DNA from: Numida meleagris
Lineage: Eukaryota; Chordata; Aves; Galliformes; Numididae
Direction: 5' to 3'
Assembly (NCBI RefSeq): GCF_002078875.1
Contig: NC_034438.1
Coordinates: forward strand, 69,019,628-69,083,627
DNA: 64,000 bases
The position numbers were made by a program, and so were the translations under genes. Under the pieces are notes generated by a model that had not been told where the DNA came from, made no database searches, and saw only the letters and a list, made by a program, of their open reading frames with translations. Positions 1 to 11,910 of this stretch are shown here, one piece after another; the first letter of the stretch is position 1; every line of letters starts with the position of its first letter.

Positions 1-503
1 TGATATCATTAAAATGCTATTCTTTTCAAATTACTAATTTTATTCATTTTCTGATGCTGGAGCATCATTCATTTGAATCCATGCATTCATGTAAGTCATC
101 TTATGCATCTTTTTTGAAACAACAGTTCACTTTGAATTCTGTTTAGTTTCTCACTTAAAACATTAAATAGGTTTAATTAAACATTAAAAAAAAGTATGTA
201 TATGTGATAGAGAAGTACTTATGTATGCCTGTGGATTTGTATGTATATGCATTTACATATTGCTTTTTTTTTTGTATGTCTTCATACAAAGAAGTCTACA
301 CACAAACTCTGCAGTTACATTGTGAATCTGAGGTTTCTAGGGAAAAATTAGTTAATAATTAAAGATATGAACATTTTTGACAGAAGTATTGTGAAAGCAT
401 CTTAATCCCTGAAAGTTCTACAAAGTCATTTGAGTTTTTTCCACAGTCTTACAAGAATGTACCAGCCCAATCTATAGTTCAGGCTGAGGGGATATGTATC
501 AAA
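1..503. other. AT-rich non-coding stretch
   Basis: I see no gene, repeat family or convincing reading frame here. The DNA is AT-rich, with short T and A runs (for example a T run near 265). Confidence 0.6.
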
Positions 504-975
504 GAATCATAGAACTGTAGTATCACTAAGATTGGAAAAGACCTCCAAGATCATCCAGTCCAACCGTCCACCTGCTACTACTATTTCCCCACTAAACCAT
601 GTCCCTTAGTACAACATCTAAACATTTCTTGAACACCTACAGGGATGGTGACTCAACCACCTCCCTGGGCAGCCCATTCCAGCACCTGACCACTCTTTCT
701 GAGAAGAACATTTTCGTAACATCCTACCTGAATCTTCCCTGGTGCACCCTGAGTTCATTCCCTCTCATCCTATCCTTAGTTATGTGGAATAAGAGGCCGA
801 CCTCCACCTCACCACCACCTCCTTTAAGGTAGTTGTAGAGAGCAGTAAGGTCACCCCTGAGCCCCTGAGCCTCCTCTTCCCCCTTCTAAACAATCCCAGT
901 TCACTCAGTCATTCCCCATAAAACTTGTGCTCCAGACCCCTCACCAGTTTCATTGCCCTTCTCTGGAATTTTTGA
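504..975 (-). mobile_element. CR1 LINE, 3' end (5'-truncated)
   Basis: Read on the minus strand, this ends in the avian CR1 tail: the plus strand opens with GAATCATAGAACTG followed by GGAAAAGACCTCCAAGATCA. Further in come the complement of the C-terminal CR1 ORF2 region and a stretch equivalent to the conserved VFKK and NGL blocks. The copy stops around the region encoding the conserved RRVMKLV-type segment. Indels break every frame, so it is a dead fragment of a non-LTR retrotransposon. The 5' truncation is typical of CR1. Confidence 0.93.
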
Positions 976-1513
976 GGAAGAGCGGAGAGGAAAATATCCT
1001 CAACAACTGTCACAGTCTGAAGATTCATAATCTGCATTCATAAGATTGCTATAAGAGAATGCTCAATTTATTTTCAGTACCATTCTGCTGTTTAAAATGT
1101 GATTAATTTTAAATGGTTTTTTATTGTTTATTTTTTATTATTTTTTTTCCATGAGAAATGCCTAATACCATAATATTTCCATAGCATACAAGAAATTTTT
1201 CCTAAAATAGTGTGACTTCCCCTGACTCAAAAAATCTGCATAGATTTGGATTTGGATTTATTTGAAATAAGGATATCACAACTTAGCACCTGCTACTAGT
1301 GTCTTAGTTCTAATTAAAAGGGCAGTGAATTGATGCATTTTGTGTCAACTCAAAAATGTCAAAGGATTTGAGATAACTCTCCAATAGGTTCCTGACAATC
1401 CAGAGTGCTAGCACTGCAGCTCTGAGGCAGACTCAAGGCAGCACAAGGATCCAGATGAATGTAAACATGTTTACTCTTATATCCTTGTCAGCCCTACGTG
1501 TCCACTGATCTAA
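976..1513. other. Non-coding stretch
   Basis: No gene or recognised repeat is visible. The sequence is AT-rich, with a T-rich block near 1120-1150. Confidence 0.5.
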
Positions 1514-1849
1514 ATAGAGCTTTTCTTCTCTAGGTGCTGTTACCTACTGCCAAAGCCTGGCATGAAGGTGGCAAAAATTACCACCAAGACTGAATACAAG
1601 AGGAAGAAAAACACTTCTCCTTACCAGGCCAACCCTGAAAATAACAATGTGGATCACATTACTAGTTAAGTATCCAGAGGTAATGTGGGAAGACTGAAAA
1701 AAATGGAAGACCCTGTCAGATACTTATCTCCAGTAGAACAGATTAACACTGTAGGTGGTCAGAGAGTCATCAGTGCTGCTTCAGCCATTAATAAGCTTGC
1801 TTACTTTGTAGAAACTGTGCAGAAGTCTATCAGAGTGTACAACTGCTGA
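1514..1849 (+). pseudogene. Coding-like relic of unrecognised origin
   Basis: One plus-strand frame stays open for about 110 codons, from after the TAA at 1511 to the TGA at 1847-1849, apart from a single in-frame TAA at 1667-1669. Its composition looks protein-like. The first part is basic, with a KVAKITTKTEYKRKKN segment. The second part carries EDPVRYLSPVEQINTVGG and then a hydrophobic stretch with helical spacing (SAASAINKLAYFVETVQKS). A pyrimidine-rich tract ending in TAG (1519-1533) could be an old 3' splice site, which would make this a degraded exon rather than a retrocopy. I do not recognise the family. It lies just upstream of a CR1 fragment but does not match the CR1 ORF2 segments I know. 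It could be a chance open frame. Confidence 0.3.
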
Positions 1850-2009
1850 GAGAGACAGAGGCAGAGTGAGGGAAAACAGTGCCTCATATTTTGAAAATAA
1901 TTCCCTACTTCAAAATTTCAATGTGCTGCTACATATTTTTCAACTTGAAATTTCTACATAAAGACTTAGTAATACTACTGAGTATAGTAAGATGGTTTAC
2001 AGTAAAGAG

Positions 2010-2822
2010 ACTTAAATATATAGATTTATATCCCAACAAAGAGAAAGACAGGACAAAAAATGGCAACAAGCCTGGATGGATCAACAAGGAGTTCCTGAAT
2101 AAACTCAAGCACAGAAATGAAGTCTACAGAGGGTGGAAGGAAGGACAGATAACCTGGGAGGAGTATAGAGATTTCGTCCAAGTTAGGAAAACTTAAGCTC
2201 TGACAATTAAATCTGTCGAGGAGCATCAAGGACAAGAAGAAAATCTGTAAGTACATTCATGATGAAAGGAAGACTAATGAAATGCGGCTTCTCTCCATAA
2301 GGAAAAGGGAGAGCTGGTTTCCTGGGTGTGGAGAAGGCTGAAGTATTCGATGAATTTTTGCCACAGTATTCACTGAAAAGTGTTCTACCCATACCAACCC
2401 GGTCACAGAAAGCAAAGGTAGGGACTAGGAGGATAAAGAAAGAACAGCCCACTGCAGAAGATGAGATCTGAGACCATCTGGGAAGTTGAAGGTGCACAAG
2501 TCTGTGGGAACTGAAGAGATGCACCTGCAGATCCTGTGGGATCTGGTGAGTGAGGTTACTAAGCCACCATCCATCATATTTGAGAAGTCACTGCAGTCCA
2601 AAGAAGTTCTCACTGACTGGAAAGGGATAAATGTAAAACTCATTTTTTAAAAGGGGAAAAAAGGGAGATCTAGGGAACTACATGCCAGTCAGTCTTACCA
2701 CTGTGCCCAGCATGTCATGGAGTGGATCTTCCTGGAAATTATGCTAAGGCATATGGAAAACAAAGAGTTGATTAATGACAGCCAACATGGCCTCATTAAG
2801 GGCAAATCATGCCTGTATTGAT
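2010..2822 (+). mobile_element. CR1 LINE internal fragment (endonuclease-RT linker)
   Basis: The translation contains the CR1 ORF2 linker block between endonuclease and reverse transcriptase: [16 protein letters not shown], then a [18 protein letters not shown] block. In shifted frames it continues to the early RT region (SQHGLIKGKSCL, from the QHGF-KGKSCLTNL motif). Several frameshifts separate the blocks. The fragment stops abruptly near 2822 and lacks the catalytic palm and the 3' end, so it is truncated at both sides. Confidence 0.88.
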
Positions 2823-3740
2823 ATGGATACCCACTTCTAGAAAGTTTTGTTAGAATGATGAAAAAAAATGAAAGACTAGTAAATAAAACAAGAAGATAAT
2901 CTAGTTTTGATCACTTTTCATAGTCTATTTATTTATTCATTATTTCCTGTGGACACATTTGATTCTTTTTTCAAATAATGAAGAATTTTCAGGTCCTGTT
3001 CAGAAAAGTATCTCAACACCAGCGTTCACTGTATTCTGGTTACAGTGGCTTATCATAGGAAACCAACTTCTCTCCTGCAAATTACCTGTAGAAAAGAGAC
3101 ACATTTCTACATGCCTCTACTGATATCAAAAGTACCCACATCACAGATTTTCAACTTTAAAAAAATGTTTTACATGGTAATTGACTTTTGTGAGGTATTT
3201 TTATCTGATTAACTTGATTTGATGTTGTTCTCAATTTTTTTTAAATATAAAAAATGAACAATTATAGGAGCAAAATATCATTTTATGCATTCATATTATT
3301 TCAAATGGAAATGTTTGCACATGCAAGCATCCTCTGCTAAAGTCTCTGACATTTTTCTGTACAACTAAAATTGTGGAATATTTTTTTTTCAAAAAGATCA
3401 AATTGAAAAATTGTAGATATTCAAACAAGATGAAACTACTGATGAGTAAAATAAAATATATTCACATTCTTCTGCTTGTAGGTTTTAATGTCATCTTAAT
3501 TAGGATATTTATGCAGAAGCCTTTTCTTAATATAACAATGTCATTTTAAAAGGATAGAATTGCATTAGAAAAGATACAACTCCAATTCTTACTAATCCTC
3601 AATTTTGCACATTTGTTTTCTTTTGTATATATTGAATAGTAGTTCTACAGTTGTGCAGTATAAAATGTCTCCAGTATTTGAGATTTCCCTCTTGTTTTTT
3701 CATAAATTATTCTTTTTTTTAGCTAAACATTCCCCTTTAA
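2823..3740. other. AT-rich non-coding stretch
   Basis: No gene or recognised repeat is visible. Poly-A and poly-T runs and dispersed short ORFs only. Confidence 0.55.
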
Positions 3741-3769
3741 CTTTATTACACTATGTAAGTGTAATAAAG
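3741..3769. other. Perfect 12-bp hairpin
   Basis: Arms 3741-3752 (CTTTATTACACT) and 3758-3769 (AGTGTAATAAAG) are perfect reverse complements around a 5-nt loop. The hairpin sits 12 bp before a long pyrimidine microsatellite. No function is evident. It may be linked to how the repeat expanded. Confidence 0.7.
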
Positions 3770-3781
3770 GAGATAGGAAGA

Positions 3782-3920
3782 TTCCTTCCTTCCTTCCTTC
3801 CTTCCTCCCTTCCTCCCTTCCTNCCTCCCTTCCTCCCTTCCTCCCTTCCTCCCTTCCTCCCTTCCTCCCTTCCTCCCTTCCTCCCTTCCTTCCTTCCTTC
3901 CTTCCTTCCTTCCTTCCTTC
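3782..3920 (+). repeat. Compound pyrimidine microsatellite (CCTT and CCCTTCCT units)
   Basis: Plus-strand CCTT units flank a core of CCCTTCCT units, followed by more CCTT. One base is undetermined (N at 3823), suggesting assembly uncertainty. The tract is a near-perfect polypyrimidine/polypurine mirror repeat, so it could form triplex DNA. All ORFs across it are artefacts of the repeat. Confidence 0.97.
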
Positions 3921-6900
3921 CAAGATAATTCTTCTCCTTGCCTAACATTTAAGTGCTTCAGCTATATACAGACTTCGCTACTTTTTCGGCTTCTTACCAA
4001 GATGTGCACTTTAAAATCCCGCCCCTCTCCAGCCTCACTCCTCACCTCACCTCACATCTTTGTTTTTAATCTCCAAATTCTCTACATTCAATAATTTTCT
4101 GACAATGAGGAACCTAGAAAAAAAACTGTAAACTGATCTTGGTAAACCGAAAATCATATAATGCAGTATTTCACCAACATTATATTATGATTTTCATGCT
4201 TTGTGCAGCCAACATTTGCATCTTTTGGGATGCTTTACATCGCTGCAAACTGATGTCTAAGCTGCTATTCACCTTATTTTTTCTTTTTTTTTTTTTTTTT
4301 GCACTCAATACTACATACATTTATATTTCAGACTATTTTCACTAAATTTGTTTTTCTGTTGTTCAAAATATGTTAAGCAATGCTTTTTCCCAAGACAGCC
4401 CCATATTATTTTTCCCATATTTCTGTTCTAACAAGAAGACTCATGTGAAATCCATGGAATAGCATTAATCTACCTTTCTATGTGTTACTTCTCTTTCTTC
4501 TTTGATGTTTCACAATTGAAAGGAGTTGAGAATGTTCCCCACTAGCACCAAATATTGCAATATTAAAGATATATGGGTTTTGCAAGATAGGGAACTATGG
4601 TAAAAAAATAGTCTGGAGGATTCAAAGACTTCTGCAACTAGAGGGTAGGTGTAAGCCTCAGGCCATTTCAAGGCTTCATTCCCTTTTATCTCCACGGTTT
4701 TCTAAACTTTAACTCTTCTGAGAGATAAGAACTGAAGAAATTCCACAGTCTCCCTATCTTTCTAAGGTTGTTTTTTTTTCCTTCACTTTTCACATAGTGT
4801 TGTGCCCCTTAATAAATTCATTTTTATCAATTTTGTAGTCATGGGAACTGTGTTATGAAGAATGAAAAGAATGATGTAACATTGATATGTTTATTTGTAA
4901 AACTCTGTCTCTTCTGGAAGCAGCTCAGCAGGGCATAGAAAATACTTCATTCTTGTCAGCAAAAAATGTCCCTTTTGCAACCAGTATGATGCAGCTTTTT
5001 CACAGTACTTTTCCCATCTACATTACTTTTGTAGTGAGCCTTCCTTTTTCAGATGATCCATACTGTCACTTTCTCAGCCAACAGACAGGATGATATACAC
5101 CCAGTGCACATGTTCTGCCAATAAAAGATGTTACTCCTTCCTCTATAAAATGCTCCCACACGTAGAGGACTACACCCAGATGATGGTGTACAGTCCTCAC
5201 GTGCCAAGTAAGGAAAATTAAACATATATGCAAAAATTGTATCAAAATCATAGTCTCAGTCTACCCTCTATGTAGGAACAACTTTGATTCTGAATGGGAT
5301 CTGAGCATCTTCTCATGCTTGGTCTTCACAGGTGCAGCAATAGGAATTTCACTGTGTCATCTTTTTTTCTTTCTTCTGACATACGTCATTCCTAACAGTT
5401 ATTCAATTACTGACAATTCTTCAGAATTTTCTACTTCTTTTGAATTTTTGAGGGTAATGTTACTGGAAATTTTTTTGTCCTCAGGAGTGAAGACAAACTC
5501 TTTTAACATATAGAGGAAAGAGTAGGTAGGATAAAGCTTCAAAAGCACACAATTTGTAGTGTTGGTTTTGAGGATATTTGAAATGTTTATGTCCAGAAGC
5601 ACTGCATGTTGTGATAGCAGAAAAGTGCTATTGCAGAATTCAAGAAATTTGCAAAATATAAGCAACTCATTATTCTCTATTCTACCTAATATAAGCACAA
5701 CAGTAAGTCCTGCTGAGCTTATGGATTTTGAATAAATAAACAGGCTAAGATGAGATATTAATCTGTAGCCAAATAGTAGGTAGGAACTAAACCATTAAAG
5801 GATGGAGTTTCAGACCTAGAACAATGTGATTTAAGATTATAGCTATGCATTTCTTAGTTCTTCTTTGAACAATACCTAATGGCCATGAAAATACCATTCA
5901 GTCATATTACTACTGCAGGTTTATGGCCCATTAGTCTACTGTCGTAATTAATTCCACAGTGACTCTTAACTATTGTGCATATATATATGTTTTTATATAT
6001 GTGCAAATCTCAATGGCTGAAGTATCATGTTTGTACATTAATCATCACTTTGATGCTAACATCACATTTATAACTCTCAACTACCATACAGTATCATATA
6101 GAAGTATTTACCCCTTTAGGCTGCATGGCATATACCTCTACTAAATATCTACAGAGCAAAATAAATGAGAAGGGTTAAATACTGTCTATGAAGTATAATG
6201 GACATCTGAGCAATTTAGAATTGTATTAGTTACTTCCAAATTACTTTATGTTTCCACAACCAAAGTATGATGCCTATTTAATTCTTGAAAAGAGTAAAAC
6301 AAACCAGCTAGCAGTGCTGCTCTTTCAATAAAATTCTTAGAGGAAAGGACACTATATTAAAAAATGATGTCCATGGAGATGCAAACTTCAGTCCTTTACC
6401 ACTGCATCTTCAACGAATTCTGTGAAATTTCATGTAGGGAGACTTTGACCCCTCACATTTTTGTTTGTTGGCCTATGTACCTCCACACTACAGATCCATT
6501 ATTAAAATCAGAGTGTTGTATTGCTTTTTTAAAAAAAAAGAAATGATGTGCATGAGAATAGGAAAAGTAAATGTTGTGTCCCTGACTCTTTCCCTTGTTT
6601 GTGAATTCATAGGGCAAAATATTTGCCACATTCTTTTGTGAATGTACTGATACATTCTGCCTTGACAGTCTATTCTGGCAGTGGTTTTATGAACTTCTAT
6701 TCCAATTATTGTATAAAAATGTGTTTTCTTATATCTACCCTGCTAGCTTCAGTGAGCACCCTCTGGCTCTGGAACTATGGAGTCTGGTGGATGAACAGCC
6801 CCGTGCTCACCTTAAGCTTGATGATCCTATTAATCCTGATCACCTCTGCCCCCAATCTCTTCCCATTAACCAAAGAGTAGTCGCCTTTTTAGTGGCTCCT

Positions 6901-8401
6901 CTTATCTGATACCAATTTCACATGAACTACTTTGTGATTTGTCACCAGTACTTCATCCACTTCACATCTGTTTTAATAGCTACTCCTTTCTAGAAAGAAA
7001 GTATCAGCCACTGAATTCAAAGCTTTAAAAAATCCAAATAAGTTACTTGCTCTCAATTATAAACCACATCCATATTTACATATGCAATAATAGGAAAATC
7101 TGATGAAATCAATCCTCTCTAACTCAAGCTTCCCTCCAAATCCTCACTTGACAATACTTCTTTTTCCTATAATTCTTCACTTATCAGCTTCTCTGTTCAC
7201 TTTTCCATTTCCCAAGATTTCAACATGTATAAAACCTGGGAAGCAGTTCCTAGCTGTTTGATGTTTAAGCTATCCAACCTTTTTGATAATTTTGATTTGT
7301 TTGTCTCTATCACAGTGTTCCAAAAGAGTATTTAACATATTTTTTGGTATTTTTGGTGGGCACTAAGGGAAAATGAGTTTTTTATTTCCTCTCCAAATGT
7401 ACGGCTATAAACTTTCGGAATCAAGGAATTTGTATACTTGGGAAGCCCCATAGTGTTGCTGAGATGCAGCTTAGCAGAAGCAAACCCCTCATCCAGAGCA
7501 TGGCCAGGATGCCAACCTGCCCCTGAGCTCCGAGGTGCCCCTGGAGGAGAGTCCAATCACACCCAGGCAAAACCCCGCATTTGACAGCTGCAAGGCTCAC
7601 AGCAGAGAACTCTTCCCTCCAAACATCAACACAACGGTTAAAGACAACACAGGCACAGTCAGAGGGTCACACCCTTCTGCCAAATTACTAATGTACTGTT
7701 AAATGCATCCCGATGTGAACCACAGGAACTAAGCATTAAAACATGTTCTCTGCCACTGCTGTTGATCTTGCCAGTAGCCCCTATGATCACTGAGATTGCT
7801 TCCAAGTCAACTGAGTCTGTCAGAAGCAATGAGAAGTGAAATAAGATGAATCTGTTGTCTGTTTTCCTAGCTTATCCTGGTCTGTGCTTTGAACCAACAG
7901 AAACATTAAATATATTTTGACTTTGAATTGTGAGTGGCAAAAAAACTGTATTTTTTTCCACTCTCTGCTTTGCACAGGACAAGTCTTACATAATCAGAAG
8001 TTAAATTATTACATAAGCATTTTTTCTCTTTAATCCTTGTCTAAGGTTGCAAATCAAAATGGAAAGGAATAAGTTTAACTGCAAAGACCATATGAAATAC
8101 ACTCAAAATACAAAATTCAGAATCGTCAGCTTGGAATACAATAAAATCAAGAGCAGTGATTTTCATTTTATTGCACTATTATTAAGATAGAAGCCATGTT
8201 GTCTGAATTTTGATTACACATAAGAGTGGGTACAAAAAGTTATGTTTTTTAGTTAATAAATTGTATGTCTTATTAAACATTACATTTGATCACATACATT
8301 TGAAAACCTGAAGAACTGTGGGTATCATATATACCCATTCAAAAAAAATCCTCAAAAATACTTCAGTGTAGAAATAAGACAGTTTATTATTTACGGAGAA
8401 T
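3921..8401. other. AT-rich non-coding region
   Basis: I find no supported gene or transposon across these 4.5 kb. Features worth naming are an imperfect 45-nt hairpin at 5159-5203 (listed separately), a short Alu-free GC-richer patch at about 7440-7560 with no recognisable content, and T-rich runs near 4280. The short ORFs show no motif and are expected by chance at this composition. Confidence 0.5.
5159..5203. other. Imperfect long hairpin
   Basis: Blocks CACGT, GAGGACT and ACACC in the 5' half pair with GGTGT, AGTCCTC and ACGTG in the 3' half. This gives about 17 paired bases with a one-base bulge, a two-base bulge and a loop of roughly 8 nt. It is too short for a typical microRNA precursor, and no transcription signal was seen. 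Confidence 0.5.
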
Positions 8402-8676
8402 AAATAGTGGATGTGAGCACAGTGAAGTGGTGGGCGGTGCCTTACAACAGTGGTGACAGCCACAGTGATCTCCTCCGTTGATGAAGATGTTCATGAACGT
8501 GGCATGAAGGTTCTTGTTCATCGCCGGTGAAAATGCACAGCTAATGGTGGTAACTATGCTCAAAAGTAGCATTTTGCAGCTGAGAATTTGCTCAGTCAAG
8601 TAGTGCTGTTGTACTCTTTGTATCTGTTGTAGTATCCATGGAAATAAATAGGAGGCATTACTTCCAGAGTGACCTA
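8402..8676. mobile_element. Galluhop-type mariner, one half with one terminus
   Basis: This matches the distal half of the mariner at 37611-38926: shared blocks GTGGATGTGAGCACAGTGA, GGTGAAAATGCA and AGCTGAGAATTTGCTC, and a terminal block GGAGGCATTACTTCCAGAGT resembling the TIR. The other terminus is missing. The element is a short non-autonomous DNA transposon with no transposase frame. Family name from memory of the avian mariner Galluhop; the homology to other copies in this window is seen directly. Confidence 0.85.
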
Positions 8677-11371
8677 GGTACAACCTGTGAAATTCATAAA
8701 TTATTGTGCATAATGAGATTTATCTTTAGCAGAGAAAATTGAAGAGACAAATGAAACCAACAGAACTAAAAAACTGATAGAAGTGTAGCATAAAAATGTA
8801 AATGTGAATTTATTCTTAAATTGTGCCAACTACCTTCATCTCTGTTTAATAAACACACTTTTACAAGGCTGAAGCTAGTGTGAGGTGAAAAGACAACACG
8901 CAAGAAGAACAAATTCCTCTTTCAAAGAGAGCCAAAGAAGTCAGATGTGCCATACTCATGCTAACTGCATCTGTCTTGGGAGCAAAGATTTATACAATAT
9001 ACAAGAACAATCCCTTTCCCTTTGCCTTTCCCTTTCCCATTCCTCTTTTCCTTTTCCTTCCCTTCCCTTCCCTTCCCTTTTCTCTGACTTGAGATTTTTT
9101 TGTATTTTTCAACTTGTTTAAAGACTGTAGTATTTGTACAACTATTATCACTACATCATTAATATCCAGTAGAGCCCCATTTTGCTCCTTGATGGCAGCA
9201 CTCAAGATAAAATTAGGCTCTTCTACTTCATTTCCATAAAATTTGCTAAGCTCATAGAAAAAAGGTATTTTATTAAATTAAATTTAAATTACTTACTGTT
9301 GATACTATTTTCCTACATTGTTTGTTTACTAAAGCAGATCCAGCCTTGAGTATCAGTAAGGTAAAATTTAGAAATTGCCTAGAATTAGGAACATACACTT
9401 TCGTGAAAGCGTATAAAGTGCTTTTACTAGACTATGAATTTTCAGGTTTTATTTTTAACTTCACAGGCAACATCATCTAGAGCATGATACTTCACATTTC
9501 AGTGCAGGATTATTGATCTAAGATAGATTAAAATGTAAGAATGTGAGCTAGCAAACAATTACACTACGTTTTCAACACTATTTTGCCAGTGAGCTCTGTC
9601 TTGGAATTGCTACTGTAGGAGGATAAGAGGAGGATCATTATTACACCATTTTACTTTTCTAATCTAATCTCCTTATTCATGGTTTTACCATTAGTAGGTG
9701 TTTTGAAAGAAAGTAGTGAGAAATCTAGAAAGATTAATTTAATACATTGCAAAAACCTTTTCTCAACCTCTCTTCAAAAGAATACATCATTAAATAAAAA
9801 CAGTGAAATGCCGGTTATATTTAAATTCAGTTAGAACAAATAAACCTCAAGATTTAAGGAAGGAAGAGAAAGGAAAAAAAATATGTAAATTTGTGGAAGA
9901 ATCCCTAGTCAACCAATGACTGGACAGCAGCACGGCTCTCTGGCTAGCTCAGACACAATCTGGATGTTTTCTGTTTGTTATCTCTCTGCCAAGATAGATA
10001 CGGAATTATGGGAAGGGAAAGAAGAGGAAGAGTTAGCATCTTATATAAAAGGGTCATAAAATATCATAGGTAAAACTCGTCATGGAATGGGTAGAGAGCT
10101 GGCAAGAAGACTCTGCATGCTAGAGGGCATTCTAGTGACTAGCATTGACCAGAAGAGATCTCAGGCAGACAACTAAGTGTGATGAACCTGCAGAAACCTA
10201 AACTTTCTGTGAGTTGTACTCTGATTGCTTGTGAACGTATAATGTCTGTTTACAGTAATTCACAATGTGCGTCTTGTATAACTTTAAAAACAATATGATA
10301 TACATCAATACGAGAACTAAAAATGGTAAATTCACATGTTCACTAATGCAAAGTACTCCTGGATGGAATTATTCTTATGGAATTACTATTATTAATTTTC
10401 TGCTGTAGTGTATTTATACTTACACTATGTTAGGATAGACCATATAGAATACATAGAACATAAAGAAAGTGTAGAGTGTTTATACTCTCTAGGTTTCTTG
10501 CTGTGTTCAGTAGCTGTACCTGTTCAAAATTTTGGGTGCATGCTATTCTTTGGAGTTTAGAGCAAAGACACAAATAAGTAAAAACTGGATACGAATACAT
10601 CATCAAATTCCCTGCTTGGCAAGGAGACCTGTCATCCCTCACTTCATATCACTGTGTGACTTTCCTGCTAATTTAGGAAATCACTTTTAGAGCTTCTCTG
10701 GAGTATCCATAAGATGTCAGCTTTTTCCACAAGCATGACTACCTATAAGAACTTCTCCCTTCTGTTTTAAAGAAATTATACTGTAAGCACTAACTGGTTG
10801 GAAGGTAAATATTTTGCAAAAACTGGATATGAATTGTGAAAAAAAAATTAAAATACAATCAGTGCTGCTTCTCAGAATGAAACATTGTTGGCTTTCATCC
10901 AAGCCAAAAAGAAGGAGACTGAGTAAGGATGTTCATAAATCCAAATAAACATTTACAACTTTTTTTATTTTAGCTGAGATTTCTCAATTTAGTTGTTTGG
11001 AAGGGCTTAAATTATAGCTGGTCTGGCCTGATCTACACAGGAATAAGTAAGCAAGAATAGATCTGTTATTTGACAAAACGCATATTTTTATATTTTACAA
11101 TGAGCATCTTTAAAAATCAGAATTTTAAAATGTATCAGAACAGAAAAAATATAAACATTTATATTTAAATAATTTTTTGTCCTGTATGTCTTTATTAATA
11201 AGAATTAATTTATTCAATGGACAATAATTATTGAAGTATGTGAGAAAAGGCCCAGCCCTAGATCTGCAAAGGAGTCCAGAGGCAACGTGACAGGTGGGAA
11301 CACCTATAGTCAGGGCAATGAGCCGTGTATGCCAGTTCCTAGGCCCTCCCAAGAGCTCCCAAATCCCATGG
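8677..11371. other. AT-rich non-coding region
   Basis: No gene is supported. A pyrimidine tract lies at 9012-9081. The GC-richer 170 bp just before the LTR (about 11250-11371) is not recognised; it may be part of an older repeat that received the LTR. Confidence 0.5.
9012..9081 (+). repeat. Degenerate CCCTTT/TTCCC pyrimidine tract
   Basis: Runs of CCCTTT units grade into CCTTC units. It is a simple-sequence repeat without coding meaning. Confidence 0.9.
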
Positions 11372-11376
11372 GCAGT

Positions 11377-11905
11377 TGTCAACGGTTTACGGGCGTTCGG
11401 CCCAGTTCCGTGACGAAGGGGACGGGGGATCCACGGGTCCATGACCCAGGAAAAGGGGAAAGGGGAAAAGGGTAAGGAGATGGCCCTGAGAGCAAAGAAC
11501 AGCGGCAACAATCTGAGGAGAAACAAACTAATTTACTAAATAAGATATCGGAACACCAAACAACACACTATAATACAATATAATTAAAATTTAAGCTGAT
11601 AAATCCAATACGGAGAGAGAGAATGTCCGAAAATCAAGGTAGGCCTTACTCTACTACCGACGATAAGACAGCTGGAGAGAGAGGTGCTGCCAAGACGAGA
11701 GACGGCGGAAAAAGGGACGAGGTCTCGTGATCTGCAAGTTTTTATACTGCGAGCTTTTATCTTTTCCCTCCGGCTGGAAAACGGTAACAGAAGAGAAAAG
11801 TACCGTGGGGACTGTAGTAGTCCTTCTCTTCTGAGAACCAGGTACATCAACTACATGATGTTATGATGTGGAATACCAATAACCGAAAATCACAAAACCA
11901 TGACA
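11377..11905 (-). mobile_element. Solo LTR of an avian endogenous retrovirus
   Basis: The 529-bp element runs from TGTCAACGG to CCATGACA on the plus strand, so it has TG...CA ends with short TGTCA/TGACA inverted termini. It is flanked by a 5-bp direct duplication, GCAGT, at 11372-11376 and 11906-11910. On the minus strand a TATAAAAA box is visible at 11746-11739, about 160 bp into the LTR, which sets the orientation. There is no internal gag, pol or env, so this is a solo LTR left by recombination. The 5-bp duplication fits an ERVL-like integrase, but the class is inferred. CpG is unusually dense near 11380-11450, suggesting a fairly recent insertion. Reading frames across it are not genes. 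Confidence 0.88.
11739..11746 (-). promoter_or_regulatory. LTR TATA box
   Basis: The minus strand reads TATAAAAA preceded by a GC-containing block (GCAG). Its position inside the LTR fits the U3 promoter of an avian ERV. Present-day activity is unknown. Confidence 0.65.
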
Positions 11906-11910
11906 GCAGT

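Noticed and set aside
3605..3928. Ser/Pro/Leu-rich and Gly/Glu/Arg-rich frames on both strands
   Set aside because: They are translations of the CCTT microsatellite.
5399..5698. 99-codon minus-strand frame
   Set aside because: Low-complexity Ile/Leu/Asn/Ser composition in AT-rich DNA, no motif.
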